Source of the DNA: Flavobacteriaceae bacterium
GTDB taxonomy: Bacteria > Bacteroidota > Bacteroidia > Flavobacteriales > Flavobacteriaceae
DNA length: 64,000 nt
Reading direction: 5' to 3'
Assembly: GCA_014238425.1 (NCBI GenBank)
Contig: JABABD010000029.1
Span: 62,001 to 126,000, forward strand
The notes under the pieces were generated by a model that did no database searches, had not been told where the DNA came from, and was given only the letters and a program-made list of their open reading frames with translations. Positions 16,563 through 26,900 of this stretch are shown here, one piece after another. How positions within the stretch are numbered: the stretch's first letter is position 1; every line of letters starts with the position of its first letter. The translations under genes and the position numbers were made by a program.

Positions 16563-17216
16563 ATGTTAGACAAAAACGGAATAGCAAAACGAATCGCCAA
16601 AGAAGTAAAAAATGGGTACTATGTAAATCTAGGCATAGGAATTCCCACTTTGGTTGCCAATTTTGTTCGTGATGATATAGAAGTAGAATTTCAAAGTGAA
16701 AATGGAGTACTTGGTATGGGACCATTCCCTTTTGAAGGTGATGAGGATGCAGATATCATTAATGCGGGAAAACAAACCATAACGACATTGCCTGGCGCTA
16801 GTTTTTTTGACTCTGCTATGAGTTTTTCTATGATTCGTGGGCAGCATGTTGACTTGACCATTCTTGGCGCTATGGAGGTTTCAGAGAATGGAGATATTGC
16901 TAATTGGAAGATTCCTGGAAAAATGGTTAAAGGCATGGGAGGCGCCATGGACCTCGTGGCGTCAGCTGAAAATATTATAGTTGCCATGATGCATACTAAT
17001 AAAAGAGGAGAATCAAAACTTTTAAAAAAATGTTCTCTCCCACTAACCGGAGTAGCCTGCGTTAAGAAGATCGTAACTAACCTTGCTGTTCTTGAAATCA
17101 CCAGTCAAGGCTTCAAACTCTTGGAGCGAGCTCCTGGAACTTCTATTGATGACATTAAAAAGGCTACCGAAGGAACACTATTGGTTGAAGGTGATATTCC
17201 TGAAATGAGGTTGTAA
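16563..17216 (+). CDS. scoB: 3-oxoacid CoA-transferase subunit B
   Basis: Beta subunit carrying the catalytic residue. The 217-residue protein has the class 2 CoA-transferase signature FQSENGVLG, in which Glu46 forms the glutamyl-CoA intermediate. Further family segments are GIGIPTLVANFV, INAGKQTITTLPGASFFDS, and IPGKMVKGMGGAMDLV. It pairs with the upstream alpha subunit. A TTACGG/CCGTAA palindrome lies 26 bases after the stop. Confidence 0.92.
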   Translation: MLDKNGIAKRIAKEVKNGYYVNLGIGIPTLVANFVRDDIEVEFQSENGVLGMGPFPFEGDEDADIINAGKQTITTLPGASFFDSAMSFSMIRGQHVDLTILGAMEVSENGDIANWKIPGKMVKGMGGAMDLVASAENIIVAMMHTNKRGESKLLKKCSLPLTGVACVKKIVTNLAVLEITSQGFKLLERAPGTSIDDIKKATEGTLLVEGDIPEMRL

Positions 17217-17242
17217 TTTGCGCTAATTCCAATCTTTTAAAG

Positions 17243-17259
17243 TTACGGTTTTACCGTAA
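17243..17259. promoter_or_regulatory. TTACGG/CCGTAA palindrome, site 1
   Basis: TTACGGTTTTACCGTAA: two perfect 7-base arms around three bases. It is the exact reverse complement of the palindrome at 19250, so the two bracket the ABC gene. There is no T-run after it, so it is a poor terminator and more likely a protein-binding site. Which gene it serves is unclear. Confidence 0.5.
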
Positions 17260-17294
17260 TTGGCAACTTATTTCATTCTAAATGTTAAAATTTT

Positions 17295-17362
17295 ATGCAT
17301 TTCATCGATTTATGATGCTTTTAAACTGACAAATTGAAAAATTATGTCATCTTCGTAGTCCC
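17295..17362 (+). promoter_or_regulatory. Promoter-like module without an obvious gene
   Basis: The box ATGCATTTCATCGATT (17295-17310) and a TTCGTAGTCCC start-like element (from 17352) recur at 35961-36028 with the same 41-base gap between them. The 35961 copy precedes a real gene. Here the rightward transcript would cover only a weak short frame (ATG 17412 to TAA 17531, 39 residues) and a small ATCACAC/GTGTGAT hairpin (17485-17501), then run antisense into the ABC gene. The rest of the scoB-ABC gap holds nothing else I can name. Confidence 0.4.
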
Positions 17363-17525
17363 TAAATTAAATGAACCTTTTTTTGACCTAAAACTACCAC
17401 AACTGCTACTTATGGATACGGCCCCAAATCTACCACGAACCAAAACCTACAAATTCCTACACACTATTAAAGAAACTATGAAAATCACACGCAGTGTGAT
17501 GATTCTCGCTAAAAAAGTATTTATG

Positions 17526-19217
17526 TTATAACCCTTTAGGGATAGCATTTATCAATTTCTTAGTATACTCTTTTTCAGGATTTGCATATATCTTATCAGC
17601 TTCTCCTAATTCTTCAATTTTTCCTTGATTCATGACTAAAAGTTGATCGGCCATGTATTTTACTACGGCGAGGTCATGTGATATAAATATATAGGTAAAG
17701 CCAAAAACATCCTTTAACTCATTGAGTAAATTAAGCACCTGAGCTTGCACAGAAACATCTAAAGCCGAAACAGACTCATCGCAAACAATTAATTTAGGGT
17801 TTAGGGCAATGGTTCTAGCAATACCAATGCGTTGTCTTTGACCTCCCGAGAATTCATGTGGATACCGATTATAATGTTCAGATGAAAGCCCAACACGCTC
17901 CAGCAATTCTATAACCTTCTCCTTTCTTTTTTTATTGGAAGCGTATAAATTATGAACTTTCATGGGCTCTAAAATAGCTTCACCTACTGATAGTCTTGGG
18001 TTTAAAGATGCATATGGGTTTTGAAAAATAATCTGTATGTCCTTTCGCAATTCACGCAACACTTCACCTTCAATCATTGCTAAATCAAGACCTTTATATA
18101 TAATTTGTCCTGCAGTTGCCCTATCTAACTGAAGAATCGCATTACCTAAGGTGGATTTTCCACATCCAGATTCTCCTACAAGTCCAAGGGTTTCGCCTTC
18201 GAATATTTTGAAACTGACTCGATTTACAGCTTTGAATGATTTTGGAGAAGAAAACCAACCTGACTTAGAGATGTATTCTTTTTCAAGATTGATTATTTCT
18301 AATAAAGGCTGTTGTGAATATAATTTTTTATGACACTCTGTTCTTTGTTTTTTAGTTACTATTTCAGTTGGAACTGTTTTATTTAGATAGTCATTTACTG
18401 TTGGGAGTTGTTTTAAGCGTTTATTCAGAGGTGGCCTTGAATTAATAAGGGCCTTAGTGTAATCATGTTTAGGGTTTTGAAATATGTTATTTACAGTTCC
18501 CTGTTCAACTATTTCACCTTTAAACATAACAAGAATACGATTCGCTATTTCTGAGATCAATGATAAGTCATGCGTGATGAAAATAACACTCATTTTTGTT
18601 TCTAGCTGAAGCTCTTTAAGTAATGAAATGATGTCTTTTTGTACGGTAACATCAAGCGCTGTTGTGGGTTCATCTGCAATTAACACATCTGGCTTACAGG
18701 CAATTGCCATAGCAATCATAACGCGTTGCATTTGTCCTCCACTTATTTCATGTGGGTAAGATGAGAATACACGTTTTGGGTCGGGTAATTTTACTTTTTC
18801 AAAAAGAGATAGTGTTTCTTTTTTTGCTTCTGATGAATTTAAAGATGTGTGCTGTAATAGGATTTCTAAAACTTGCTTTCCACAACTCATTGACGGATTC
18901 AAGGAACTCATGGGTTCTTGAAAGATGATACTAATCCTATTGCCGCGAATTTTTTCAAAGTCCTTAGTACTCAACTGAGTGAGCTCGTTTTTCCTAAATA
19001 AGATACTTCCAGCGGTAATTTTAGAAATATGCTTTGGTAATAAACCTAATATTGCTAATGACGCCACTGACTTTCCTGAACCAGATTCACCAACGATTCC
19101 TAGTATCTCGTTTTCATACAAATCATATGAAATCGATTTTATCACTTCATTCTCTGTGGTTTCTGAAACGAAAGAAATAGAAAGCTCGTTTATCGATAAT
19201 ATTGATTTAGTTTTCAC
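17526..19217 (-). CDS. Peptide-type ABC transporter, tandem ATP-binding protein (YejF/DppDF-like)
   Basis: A 563-residue fusion of two ABC ATPase domains of the oligopeptide, nickel or microcin type. The first has Walker A GESGSGKS (43-50), signature ISGGQMQRV and LIADEPTTALD. The second has GESGCGKS (348-355), FSGGQRQR and VCDESVSALD. The C-terminal extensions after each (for example NPKHDYTKALINSRPPL) are typical of the Opp/Dpp subfamily. No permease or binding-protein gene is adjacent, so the partners must be elsewhere. It is divergent from the subtilase gene. A role in uptake of peptides released by the neighbouring peptidases is plausible but inferred. Confidence 0.88.
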   Translation of the reverse strand: MKTKSILSINELSISFVSETTENEVIKSISYDLYENEILGIVGESGSGKSVASLAILGLLPKHISKITAGSILFRKNELTQLSTKDFEKIRGNRISIIFQEPMSSLNPSMSCGKQVLEILLQHTSLNSSEAKKETLSLFEKVKLPDPKRVFSSYPHEISGGQMQRVMIAMAIACKPDVLIADEPTTALDVTVQKDIISLLKELQLETKMSVIFITHDLSLISEIANRILVMFKGEIVEQGTVNNIFQNPKHDYTKALINSRPPLNKRLKQLPTVNDYLNKTVPTEIVTKKQRTECHKKLYSQQPLLEIINLEKEYISKSGWFSSPKSFKAVNRVSFKIFEGETLGLVGESGCGKSTLGNAILQLDRATAGQIIYKGLDLAMIEGEVLRELRKDIQIIFQNPYASLNPRLSVGEAILEPMKVHNLYASNKKRKEKVIELLERVGLSSEHYNRYPHEFSGGQRQRIGIARTIALNPKLIVCDESVSALDVSVQAQVLNLLNELKDVFGFTYIFISHDLAVVKYMADQLLVMNQGKIEELGEADKIYANPEKEYTKKLINAIPKGL

Positions 19218-19249
19218 ATCATAAAAATAAGGTATTTACTTATATATCA

Positions 19250-19266
19250 TTACGGTAAAACCGTAA
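19250..19266. promoter_or_regulatory. TTACGG/CCGTAA palindrome, site 2
   Basis: TTACGGTAAAACCGTAA, 33 bases upstream of the ABC start and 131 bases upstream of the subtilase start, in their divergent gap. Related palindromes precede the two following peptidase genes. It is a candidate shared operator; the binding protein is unknown. Confidence 0.55.
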
Positions 19267-19300
19267 CAAAAACCGAATGATTTGGTATAGAATTGCATTT

Positions 19301-19324
19301 CAACGAAAACGTTTTCGTGCCGTT
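19301..19324. promoter_or_regulatory. LacI-type palindromic operator candidate
   Basis: CAACG ... CGTTG flank a perfect 16-base palindrome ACGAAAACGTTTTCGT, 73 bases before the subtilase ATG. The central CG with flanking A/T-runs resembles operators of LacI-family repressors. No lacI-type gene is in the window. Confidence 0.4.
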
Positions 19325-19397
19325 GAGATTTTAACAAAATTTTAGTAGTTTCACGCGAATTTTACTAACCAATTAATTAATTTTTTATCAACTTATT

Positions 19398-22300
19398 ATG
19401 AAAAACAACTATTTTAGACTGTTTTCATTTGTTGTGTTGATGTGTTCTTTTCAGATGGTTATTGGGCAAACCCAAAAACAACAAGAAGAGATTACAAGTC
19501 GATATGATAAAGAGAAACTAAATCAACTTAAAGATCAATTTGAACAAAAGGCTTCGACAGAAAAGCAAAGGGCTTTACAGATTGCTACAACCAAGAATTT
19601 TCCATTGAAGATTGAAGAAAATGGAACATTTGCAGAGCTTCAAAGAATAGCTGAGGATGGATCACCTATCTATTATACGACATTTAATGTTGCAGCAGCT
19701 AAATCAACTAGGGCAGACCATCTTAATAGCGGTGGTTCTTTAGGACTGAATCTCGATGGGCAAAATATGACAGGTTATGTTTGGGATGGAGGACATTCTA
19801 CCGTAGCTCATGAAGAGTTTGATGGTCCAGGAGGAAACAATCGAGTTACTGTTGAAGACGCAGCTTCCGAAGGAGGAACTAAATTGAATTTCCATGCGAT
19901 TCATGTTACTGGAACTGTTACAGCTTCAGGATTTGAAGCAAATGCAAAGGGCATGGCAACTCATGCTAAAGTAAGAGGTTACATGTGGAACAATGATATA
20001 GCTGAAGCTACAGCAGCTGCAGGCAATGGAATGTTACTGTCTAACCACTCCTACGGATTTAGAGGAGACTTAGTACCTGATCAGTATTTTGGAGCATACA
20101 TCACCGAGTCAAGAGATTGGGATGAGGTCATGTTCAATGCGCCTAATTATTTGATGGTGGTTGCTGCTGGTAATGATGGGAATCAAGATGGTTATAACGG
20201 GAGTCCTCTTGGAGGCAATTCCGCTTACGATAAGCTTACGGGACATTCAACTTCAAAAAATAATTTGGTGGTTGCTAATGCACAGGATGCTAATATAGAT
20301 GCAAACGGAAATCTGGTTTCTGTAACTATTAATAGCTCTAGTAGTGAAGGACCAACAGATGACCTTCGTATAAAGCCAGACATTACTGGTAATGGAAGTG
20401 GAGTGTATTCAAGTTTTCACTTTCCAAGCTGGGATGCAGCTACTGGACAAAATCTTTCAGATGGGAACATAAATGATGATCATGCAAGTATTACGGGAAC
20501 ATCTATGGCATCTCCTAACGTTATGGGTAGTTTATTGCTTTTACAACAACATACAAACAATGTAAATGGGTCGTTCATGAAGGCAGCTACCTTAAAAGGA
20601 TTAGCACTTCATACTGCCGATGATGCAGGTTCCAATGGACCAGATGCAATATTCGGATGGGGACTAATGAATGCAAAGAGAGCAGCAGAAGCTGTTACTC
20701 AAAACGGAAACGAATCTTTAATAGATGAACGTACATTAACTTCGGGTCAGAGTTATTCTATAACTGTTGATTCAGACGGATCAAGTCCTTTATTGGCATC
20801 TATTTCTTGGACAGATAGAGCAGGTACTGCTACAACAGCTACTAACTCTGGAACAGCAAGATTGGTGAATGACCTTGATATTAGAGTAACTAAAGGAGGA
20901 ACAACACATTCGCCATGGAGACTAACAGGGATTACTACAAACGGTACAGGAGACAATACTAAGGATCCATATGAGAGAGTTGACGTGGCTAGTGCTTCTG
21001 GAACCTATACTATTACTGTTACTCACAAAGGGTCATTAACAGGAGGAAGCCAGAACTTCTCATTGGTAGTGACTGGACTGACAGGAACTCCTGTACAGTG
21101 TACAGCAACTACTCCTACAGGATTGAATATTGATGGGTTTGGTTCTAGTACCGCAACTGTTTCTTGGAACGCTGTGGCAGGAACAACTTACGATGTAAGA
21201 CATAGAGCTACTGGTACATCTTCATGGACAACTAATGCAGTTTCAGGTACATCTACTTCTTTAAGTGGATTGTCTGCTCAAACGCAATATGAAGTTCAAG
21301 TAAGAAGCAAGTGCTCAGATGGAAGCAATTCTGCTTACAGTTCTTCAGCTACATTTACAACTACTGAAGTACAATTGAACTACTGTGCGTCTGCGAGTAC
21401 AAATACAAATGATGAATTTATCAGTAGAGTACAATTAGGATCAATTGATAATACTACTGGAGCTTCTTTCTATTCAGACTTCACTAGTCAATCTACAAAT
21501 TTAACGAAGGGCACTTCAGCTACCATTACAGTAACTCCAACTTGGACAGGAACATTATATAATGAAGCTTATTCGGTATGGATAGATTATAATAAAGATG
21601 GTGATTTTACCGATGCAGGAGAACAAGTATGGACTCAAGCGCCTACGCAGACAACACCAGTTAGCGGAAGTTTTACTGTGCCGACAGGAGCAGTGACAGG
21701 AGCTACTCGCATGCGTGTATCGATGCAGTACAATGCATTGCCAACGTCTTGCCAGACTTTTCAGTATGGTGAAGTAGAAGATTACACAGTGAATATTGGA
21801 GCAGGAACACCAGATACTACTGCACCAGTAATTACATTAACAGGTGCTTCTACAATCAATTTGAATGTTGGTGATACGTATACGGAACAAGGCGCAACGG
21901 CAACCGATAATATTGATGGAAATTTAACATCAAGTATTGTAATTTCTGGAACAGTAAATACCAATGCTGCTGGAACTTATACAGTTAATTATAATGTAAG
22001 CGATGCTGCAGGCAATGCTGCAAGTCAGGTAAGTAGAACAGTTAACGTTACTGTGCCAGCCGATACCACGGCGCCAGTAATTACATTGACAGGAGCTTCT
22101 ACTATTAACTTAACAGTAGGCGATTCATTTACAGACCCTGGAGCAACTGCTACAGATAATGTAGATGGAAATTTAACATCAAGTATTGTAGTTACAGGTT
22201 CGGTGAACACTGGAGTTGCAGCAACTTATATATTAAATTATAATGTAAGTGATGCAGCAGGAAACGCGGCTACACAAGTTTCTAGAACAGTAATTGTCTC

Positions 22301-23639
22301 AGAACCAAGTTCTGGAGGTTGTTCAGGAGGAGTGTCATCTTTTCCTTATTCTGAAGGTTTTGAAAACACCTTAGGTGCTTGGACACAATCGACTGCAGAT
22401 GATATTAATTGGGATATAAACTCATCTACTACGCCATCAACTGGAACAGGACCTTCAAGTGCTAACCAAGGTACGTATTACATATATGTTGAGGCATCTG
22501 GAAACGGAACTGGTTATCCAAATAAACGTGCCATATTAAATTCACCTTGCTTTAATTTATCTGGAGAAACAGAAGCAACATTCTCGTTTAAGTACCATAT
22601 GAATGGTGCAACAGATATGGGAACTATTGCATTAGAAGCAAGCAATGATAATGGAACAACATGGACAAGTATTTGGAATGAGTCTGGTGATAAAGCTGAT
22701 GCTTGGTTATCAGTAGATGTAAGTTTAAATACTTACGCTGGAGGATCTGTTCAATTACGTTTTAATAGAGTTACAGGATCTACGTGGCAAGCAGATATTG
22801 CCATTGATGATGTTAATGTAACTGTTGGAGGATCAACTGGAGGTTCTGGATGTTCTGGAGGTATTTCTTCTTATCCTTATTCTGAAGGGTATGAAAATAC
22901 ATTAGGAGCTTGGACGCAGTCAACTGCAGATGATATTAATTGGGATATAAATTCATCTACTACGCCATCAACTGGAACAGGACCTTCAAGTGCAAATCAA
23001 GGTACATATTATATCTATGTGGAAGCCTCAGGAAATGGAACAGGATATCCTAATAAACAAGCGATTCTTAATTCACCATGTTATAATTTAGCATCAGCTT
23101 CATCAGCTTCATTTAGTTTTAACTATCATATGAATGGTGCCGCAGATATGGGAACTATTGCCTTAGAAGCAAGTAATGATAATGGAGCAACATGGACAAG
23201 TATTTGGAATGAATCAGGAGATAAAGCTAACTCATGGTTAACAGCTAATGTAAGCCTTAACGCTTATGTTGGAGGAGGAGTTCAGCTTCGTTTTAATAGA
23301 GTAACAGGTTCTACATGGCAAGCAGATATCGCTATTGATAACGTAAGCTTGACATCTTCGGCTGTAACCTCAAACGTAGTATTAGGGGATTCGATATCAG
23401 ACAATGAAGGTTCATTTGAATTGAGTATTTATCCTAACCCGGTTAAAGGTTCTTTCTTGAATGTCTCAACCTTTACAGACAATGTCGATTATAGTATTTA
23501 TAACATGCTAGGTCAGTTAGTTTCCAAAGGAGTATTGGATACGAGTAGGATAGATGTTTCAGAACTTAAGGCAGCTATTTATATCGTAGAATTCTCTAGC
23601 AAGGAACATAAAATCACTAAGCGATTTATAAAAGAGTAA
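19398..23639 (+). CDS. T9SS-exported subtilisin-like serine peptidase (S8), multidomain
   Basis: A 1413-residue secreted protease. Signal peptide at ~1-24; prodomain to ~105. The S8 catalytic triad is Asp130 (VWDGGH), His166 (HAIHVTG) and Ser369 (GTSMASP). A beta-sandwich region to ~555 is followed by an FN3 module (~565-650), a GEVED domain (~660-795, ending YGEVEDYTV), two Ig-like DUF5011-type modules (~800-970) and two almost identical MAM-like modules (from Cys975 and Cys1152). The last module, from Phe1340 (FELSIYPNPVKG) to KRFIKE, is a type A T9SS sorting domain. It should be released to or anchored on the cell surface to digest protein. It is the first of three related peptidase genes. 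Confidence 0.93.
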   Translation: MKNNYFRLFSFVVLMCSFQMVIGQTQKQQEEITSRYDKEKLNQLKDQFEQKASTEKQRALQIATTKNFPLKIEENGTFAELQRIAEDGSPIYYTTFNVAAAKSTRADHLNSGGSLGLNLDGQNMTGYVWDGGHSTVAHEEFDGPGGNNRVTVEDAASEGGTKLNFHAIHVTGTVTASGFEANAKGMATHAKVRGYMWNNDIAEATAAAGNGMLLSNHSYGFRGDLVPDQYFGAYITESRDWDEVMFNAPNYLMVVAAGNDGNQDGYNGSPLGGNSAYDKLTGHSTSKNNLVVANAQDANIDANGNLVSVTINSSSSEGPTDDLRIKPDITGNGSGVYSSFHFPSWDAATGQNLSDGNINDDHASITGTSMASPNVMGSLLLLQQHTNNVNGSFMKAATLKGLALHTADDAGSNGPDAIFGWGLMNAKRAAEAVTQNGNESLIDERTLTSGQSYSITVDSDGSSPLLASISWTDRAGTATTATNSGTARLVNDLDIRVTKGGTTHSPWRLTGITTNGTGDNTKDPYERVDVASASGTYTITVTHKGSLTGGSQNFSLVVTGLTGTPVQCTATTPTGLNIDGFGSSTATVSWNAVAGTTYDVRHRATGTSSWTTNAVSGTSTSLSGLSAQTQYEVQVRSKCSDGSNSAYSSSATFTTTEVQLNYCASASTNTNDEFISRVQLGSIDNTTGASFYSDFTSQSTNLTKGTSATITVTPTWTGTLYNEAYSVWIDYNKDGDFTDAGEQVWTQAPTQTTPVSGSFTVPTGAVTGATRMRVSMQYNALPTSCQTFQYGEVEDYTVNIGAGTPDTTAPVITLTGASTINLNVGDTYTEQGATATDNIDGNLTSSIVISGTVNTNAAGTYTVNYNVSDAAGNAASQVSRTVNVTVPADTTAPVITLTGASTINLTVGDSFTDPGATATDNVDGNLTSSIVVTGSVNTGVAATYILNYNVSDAAGNAATQVSRTVIVSEPSSGGCSGGVSSFPYSEGFENTLGAWTQSTADDINWDINSSTTPSTGTGPSSANQGTYYIYVEASGNGTGYPNKRAILNSPCFNLSGETEATFSFKYHMNGATDMGTIALEASNDNGTTWTSIWNESGDKADAWLSVDVSLNTYAGGSVQLRFNRVTGSTWQADIAIDDVNVTVGGSTGGSGCSGGISSYPYSEGYENTLGAWTQSTADDINWDINSSTTPSTGTGPSSANQGTYYIYVEASGNGTGYPNKQAILNSPCYNLASASSASFSFNYHMNGAADMGTIALEASNDNGATWTSIWNESGDKANSWLTANVSLNAYVGGGVQLRFNRVTGSTWQADIAIDNVSLTSSAVTSNVVLGDSISDNEGSFELSIYPNPVKGSFLNVSTFTDNVDYSIYNMLGQLVSKGVLDTSRIDVSELKAAIYIVEFSSKEHKITKRFIKE
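22320..23354 (+). repeat. Tandem duplication of MAM-like module within the subtilase gene
   Basis: Two ~510-base units start at 22320 and 22851. Each encodes CSGG.SS.PYSEG.ENTLGAWTQ..., and they remain close to identical over long stretches at the amino-acid level (for example the DDINWDINSSTTPSTGTGP block). Related but more diverged units occur in the next peptidase gene from 27058 and 27580. The pattern indicates recent internal duplication or gene conversion. Confidence 0.8.
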
Positions 23640-23668
23640 TTAAACAATAAATTAACACTAATCAACCG

Positions 23669-23700
23669 AAAAGGTCTGGACGAAAGTCCAGGCCTTTTTT
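23669..23700 (+). terminator. Intrinsic terminator after the subtilase gene
   Basis: Stem AAAGGTCTGGAC/GTCCAGGCCTTT with a GAAA tetraloop and a T-run, ~30 bases after the stop. A near-copy ends the M14 gene at 33526. Confidence 0.88.
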
Positions 23701-23770
23701 ATTTCTATAGATACAAGATTTTTTTTAAGTCTTTGGATTACGAAATTTATAGGGGTATTCTTAATTAAAA

Positions 23771-23868
23771 TTACGGGTATTCCGTAAATGTTAATAAAAG
23801 ATGATTATCCCCTTGAAAAAGGAGGTTTTTCCCCTACTTACATGGAGTTTTTTTGTTTTAACTTCAAG
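23771..23868 (+). promoter_or_regulatory. Conserved peptidase leader with TTACGG/CCGTAA site 3
   Basis: It starts with TTACGGGTATTCCGTAA, then a GATTATCCCC block, AAAAAGGAGG with a CCCC tail, and TTTTAACTTCAAG, ending 39 bases before the ATG. The same order and spacing recur at 28485-28581. It is probably a promoter plus operator; part may act in the 5' untranslated RNA. Confidence 0.6.
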
Positions 23869-23907
23869 CTGGAAAAAGTTAAAATCAATAATCAAATGTA
23901 ATCTATT

Positions 23908-26900
23908 ATGAAAAAAACACTACTCGTCATTATTTTAATGAGCACTTCATTTGTTTTTTCTCAAAACAATGCGTTTTGGCAAAAACAAATACCAGCAAAT
24001 GTTTCTGAAGCAAAGCTTAGCAGACAAAACTTACCAACAAAAGAAGTATATGGATTAAATTTGCAAGCGCTTAAAGAAGTATTAAGTACAGCCCCAGAAA
24101 GAGGAACATTCTCTGGAAATTCCAACTTGATCATTTCTTTTCCGAATGCAGAGGGAGAATTTGAGAATTTCAGGATCATGGAAGCCTCAGTTATGCATCC
24201 CAATTTAGCTGCCCGATATCCTGATATTAAATCATATGCAGGACAAGGAGTTGAAGACCCTACAGCCAGAATCCGGTTTAGTATATCACCATTAGGTTTG
24301 CAAAGTATGAGATTGTCAAGCTATAAAGAAGCTTCTTTTATTGAACCTTATACAAAAGACCTATCTCAATACACCATCTATAAAAGACAGGATAAAACAG
24401 GAGATTTTAGCAATTTTGAATGCGAAGTGACTGACGTCGCTAAGAGTGTTATCTCAGGCAATAGCGAATTGCGAAACGCTGACGATTCCATATTAAGAAC
24501 ATATAGACTAGCCGTATCTGCAACGGGAGAGTATACTCAATACCACGGTGGCACAAAAGCATTGGCATTGGCTGCTATGAATACGACCATGACGAGAGTC
24601 AATGGAATATATGAAACGGATTTCAACGTAACCATGATATTGATTGCCAATACTGATGATGTTATTTACACAAGTACGAGTAGTGATCCATATGGTAATT
24701 CAACAGGAGGATATAATAGTGCATTACAATCAACACTCACGAGTGTGATCGGCGAGGCGAATTACGATATAGGACATTTATTTGCCAACCTTCAGAATAA
24801 TGGAAATGCGGGCTGTATAGGCTGTGTTTGCGTGAATGGACAAAAAGGCAGTGGATGGACATCACACACCGTTCCGGAAGGAGATCCTTTTGATGTGGAT
24901 TATGTAGCGCATGAAATGGGGCATCAATTTGGAGGAAACCATACATGGACACACGGAGGAAATGAAGGTAGTGGTGTCCAAATGGAGTCAGGAAGTGGTT
25001 CAACAATTATGGGATATGCAGGAATAACAGGTGCAACCGATGTGCAATCAAACAGTGATCCATATTTCCATGCGGCTTCAATTGAGCAAATTACCGATTA
25101 TATCAAATCCACAAGTTGCCAAACAAATACAAATACTGGAAACAATGTTCCTACAGCCAATGCGGGATCTAATTACACCATTCCAAAAGGCACACCTTTT
25201 GTTTTAACAGGTGCTGGCACCGATGCTGATGCTGGAAATGTATTGACTTTTTGTTGGGAACAAATGAACAATGGTTCATCCTCAACTACAAACCCAAGTA
25301 CAACTGCTACATCAGGCCCTGCATTTAGATCCTTTAATCCAACAACTAGTCCTGATCGTTACTTTCCGCGTTTGGAGACCATTAAGACTGGTGCAACATC
25401 ATGGCAATGGGAAGCAATTCCAAATGTAGCTAGGACCTTGAACTTTAGAATGACTGTTAGAGATAATGTCGTTGGAGGAGGAACAAATAATAGTGATGAT
25501 ACAGTGATTACCGTAAATGGCACAGCTGGCCCATTTGTTTTAAATTCTCCCAATACAAATGTAAGTTGGAATGCAGGTACTACTCAAACAGTAACCTGGA
25601 ATGTAGCAGGTACAACAGCGAATGGTGTTAATGCCGCTAATGTTGATATTTTCTTATCAACTGATGGAGGAGACACCTACCCAATTTCGTTAGCTTCTGG
25701 AGTTTCTAATGATGGTTCTCATGATGTAATCGTGCCTAACAATCAAGGAAACCAGAACAGGATTATGGTGAGAGGCTCTAACCACGTCTTTTTTGATATT
25801 TCTAACGCCGATTTCACTATTGCTGGACAGGTTACTTGTAACGCTAATGTGCCAACTGGTCTTGCAGCCTCTAACGTGGGTTCTTCAACGGCAACTTTAA
25901 GTTGGGACACAGTTACTGCGGCAACGTATGACTTGAGATATAGAGTAGTTGGGACTACCACATGGACAACAAATGCTATTGCTGGAATATCCTCATCTTT
26001 ATCAGGGTTAAGTGTATTGACACAATATGAAACACAAGTACGTAGCAAGTGTTCTGGTGGAAGTAATTCCGCTTATAGCGCTTCTGTTAATTTTACAACC
26101 ACAGATGTGCAGCTCAATTATTGCGCTTCTGCGAGTACCAATGTTAATGATGAATTTATCAGTAGAGTGCAATTAGGTACTATTGACAATGCATCGGGAG
26201 CTCAATTTTATTCAGATTTCACTGGTATTTCAACCAATTTAACGCAAAGCACACAGTATACTATAAATATCACGCCTACATGGACCGGAACCTTATACAA
26301 TGAAGGGTATGCGGTATGGATTGATTACAATAAAGACGGTGATTTCACGGATGCTGGAGAGCAAGTACTATCGCAATCTCCAACACAAACCACTCCGGTT
26401 AGTGGAAACTTCACTGTACCAACGGGTACGGGAATTGGTTCTACAAGAATGCGAGTTACTATGAGTTATAATGCCATCCCAACATCTTGTCAATCTTTTA
26501 CTTTTGGTGAGGTCGAAGACTATACGGTTAATCTTATGACTGCTGCCCCAGATACAACAGCACCTGTGATTACATTGATTGGAGCTTCTACAATCGATTT
26601 AGATCAAGGAAGCACTTATACAGAACAGGGAGCAACTGCAGCCGATAATATTGATGGAGATATATCTGCTAATATTGTAGTTGCAGGTGATACAGTTGAC
26701 ACGAATACAGTTGGCACTTATGTAGTGACTTATAATGTAAGTGATGCCGCTGGCAACGCTGCAACTCAAGAGGCTAGAACCGTAAATGTAAATGCAATAG
26801 TAGATACGACACCACCAATCATTACCTTGATAGGCGCTTCAACAATCAACTTGACAATTGGAGACGCTTACAATGAACAAGGAGCTACAGCCACAGACAA

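Noticed and set aside
16691..17101. 136-codon frame antisense to scoB
   Set aside because: It lies wholly within a well-conserved enzyme gene; it is a by-product of that gene's codon use.
17334..17531. 65-codon frame starting at a TTG between scoB and the ABC gene
   Set aside because: No ATG at the 5' end, no family pattern, and it overlaps the end of the ABC gene antisense. Only the promoter-like module before it is supported.
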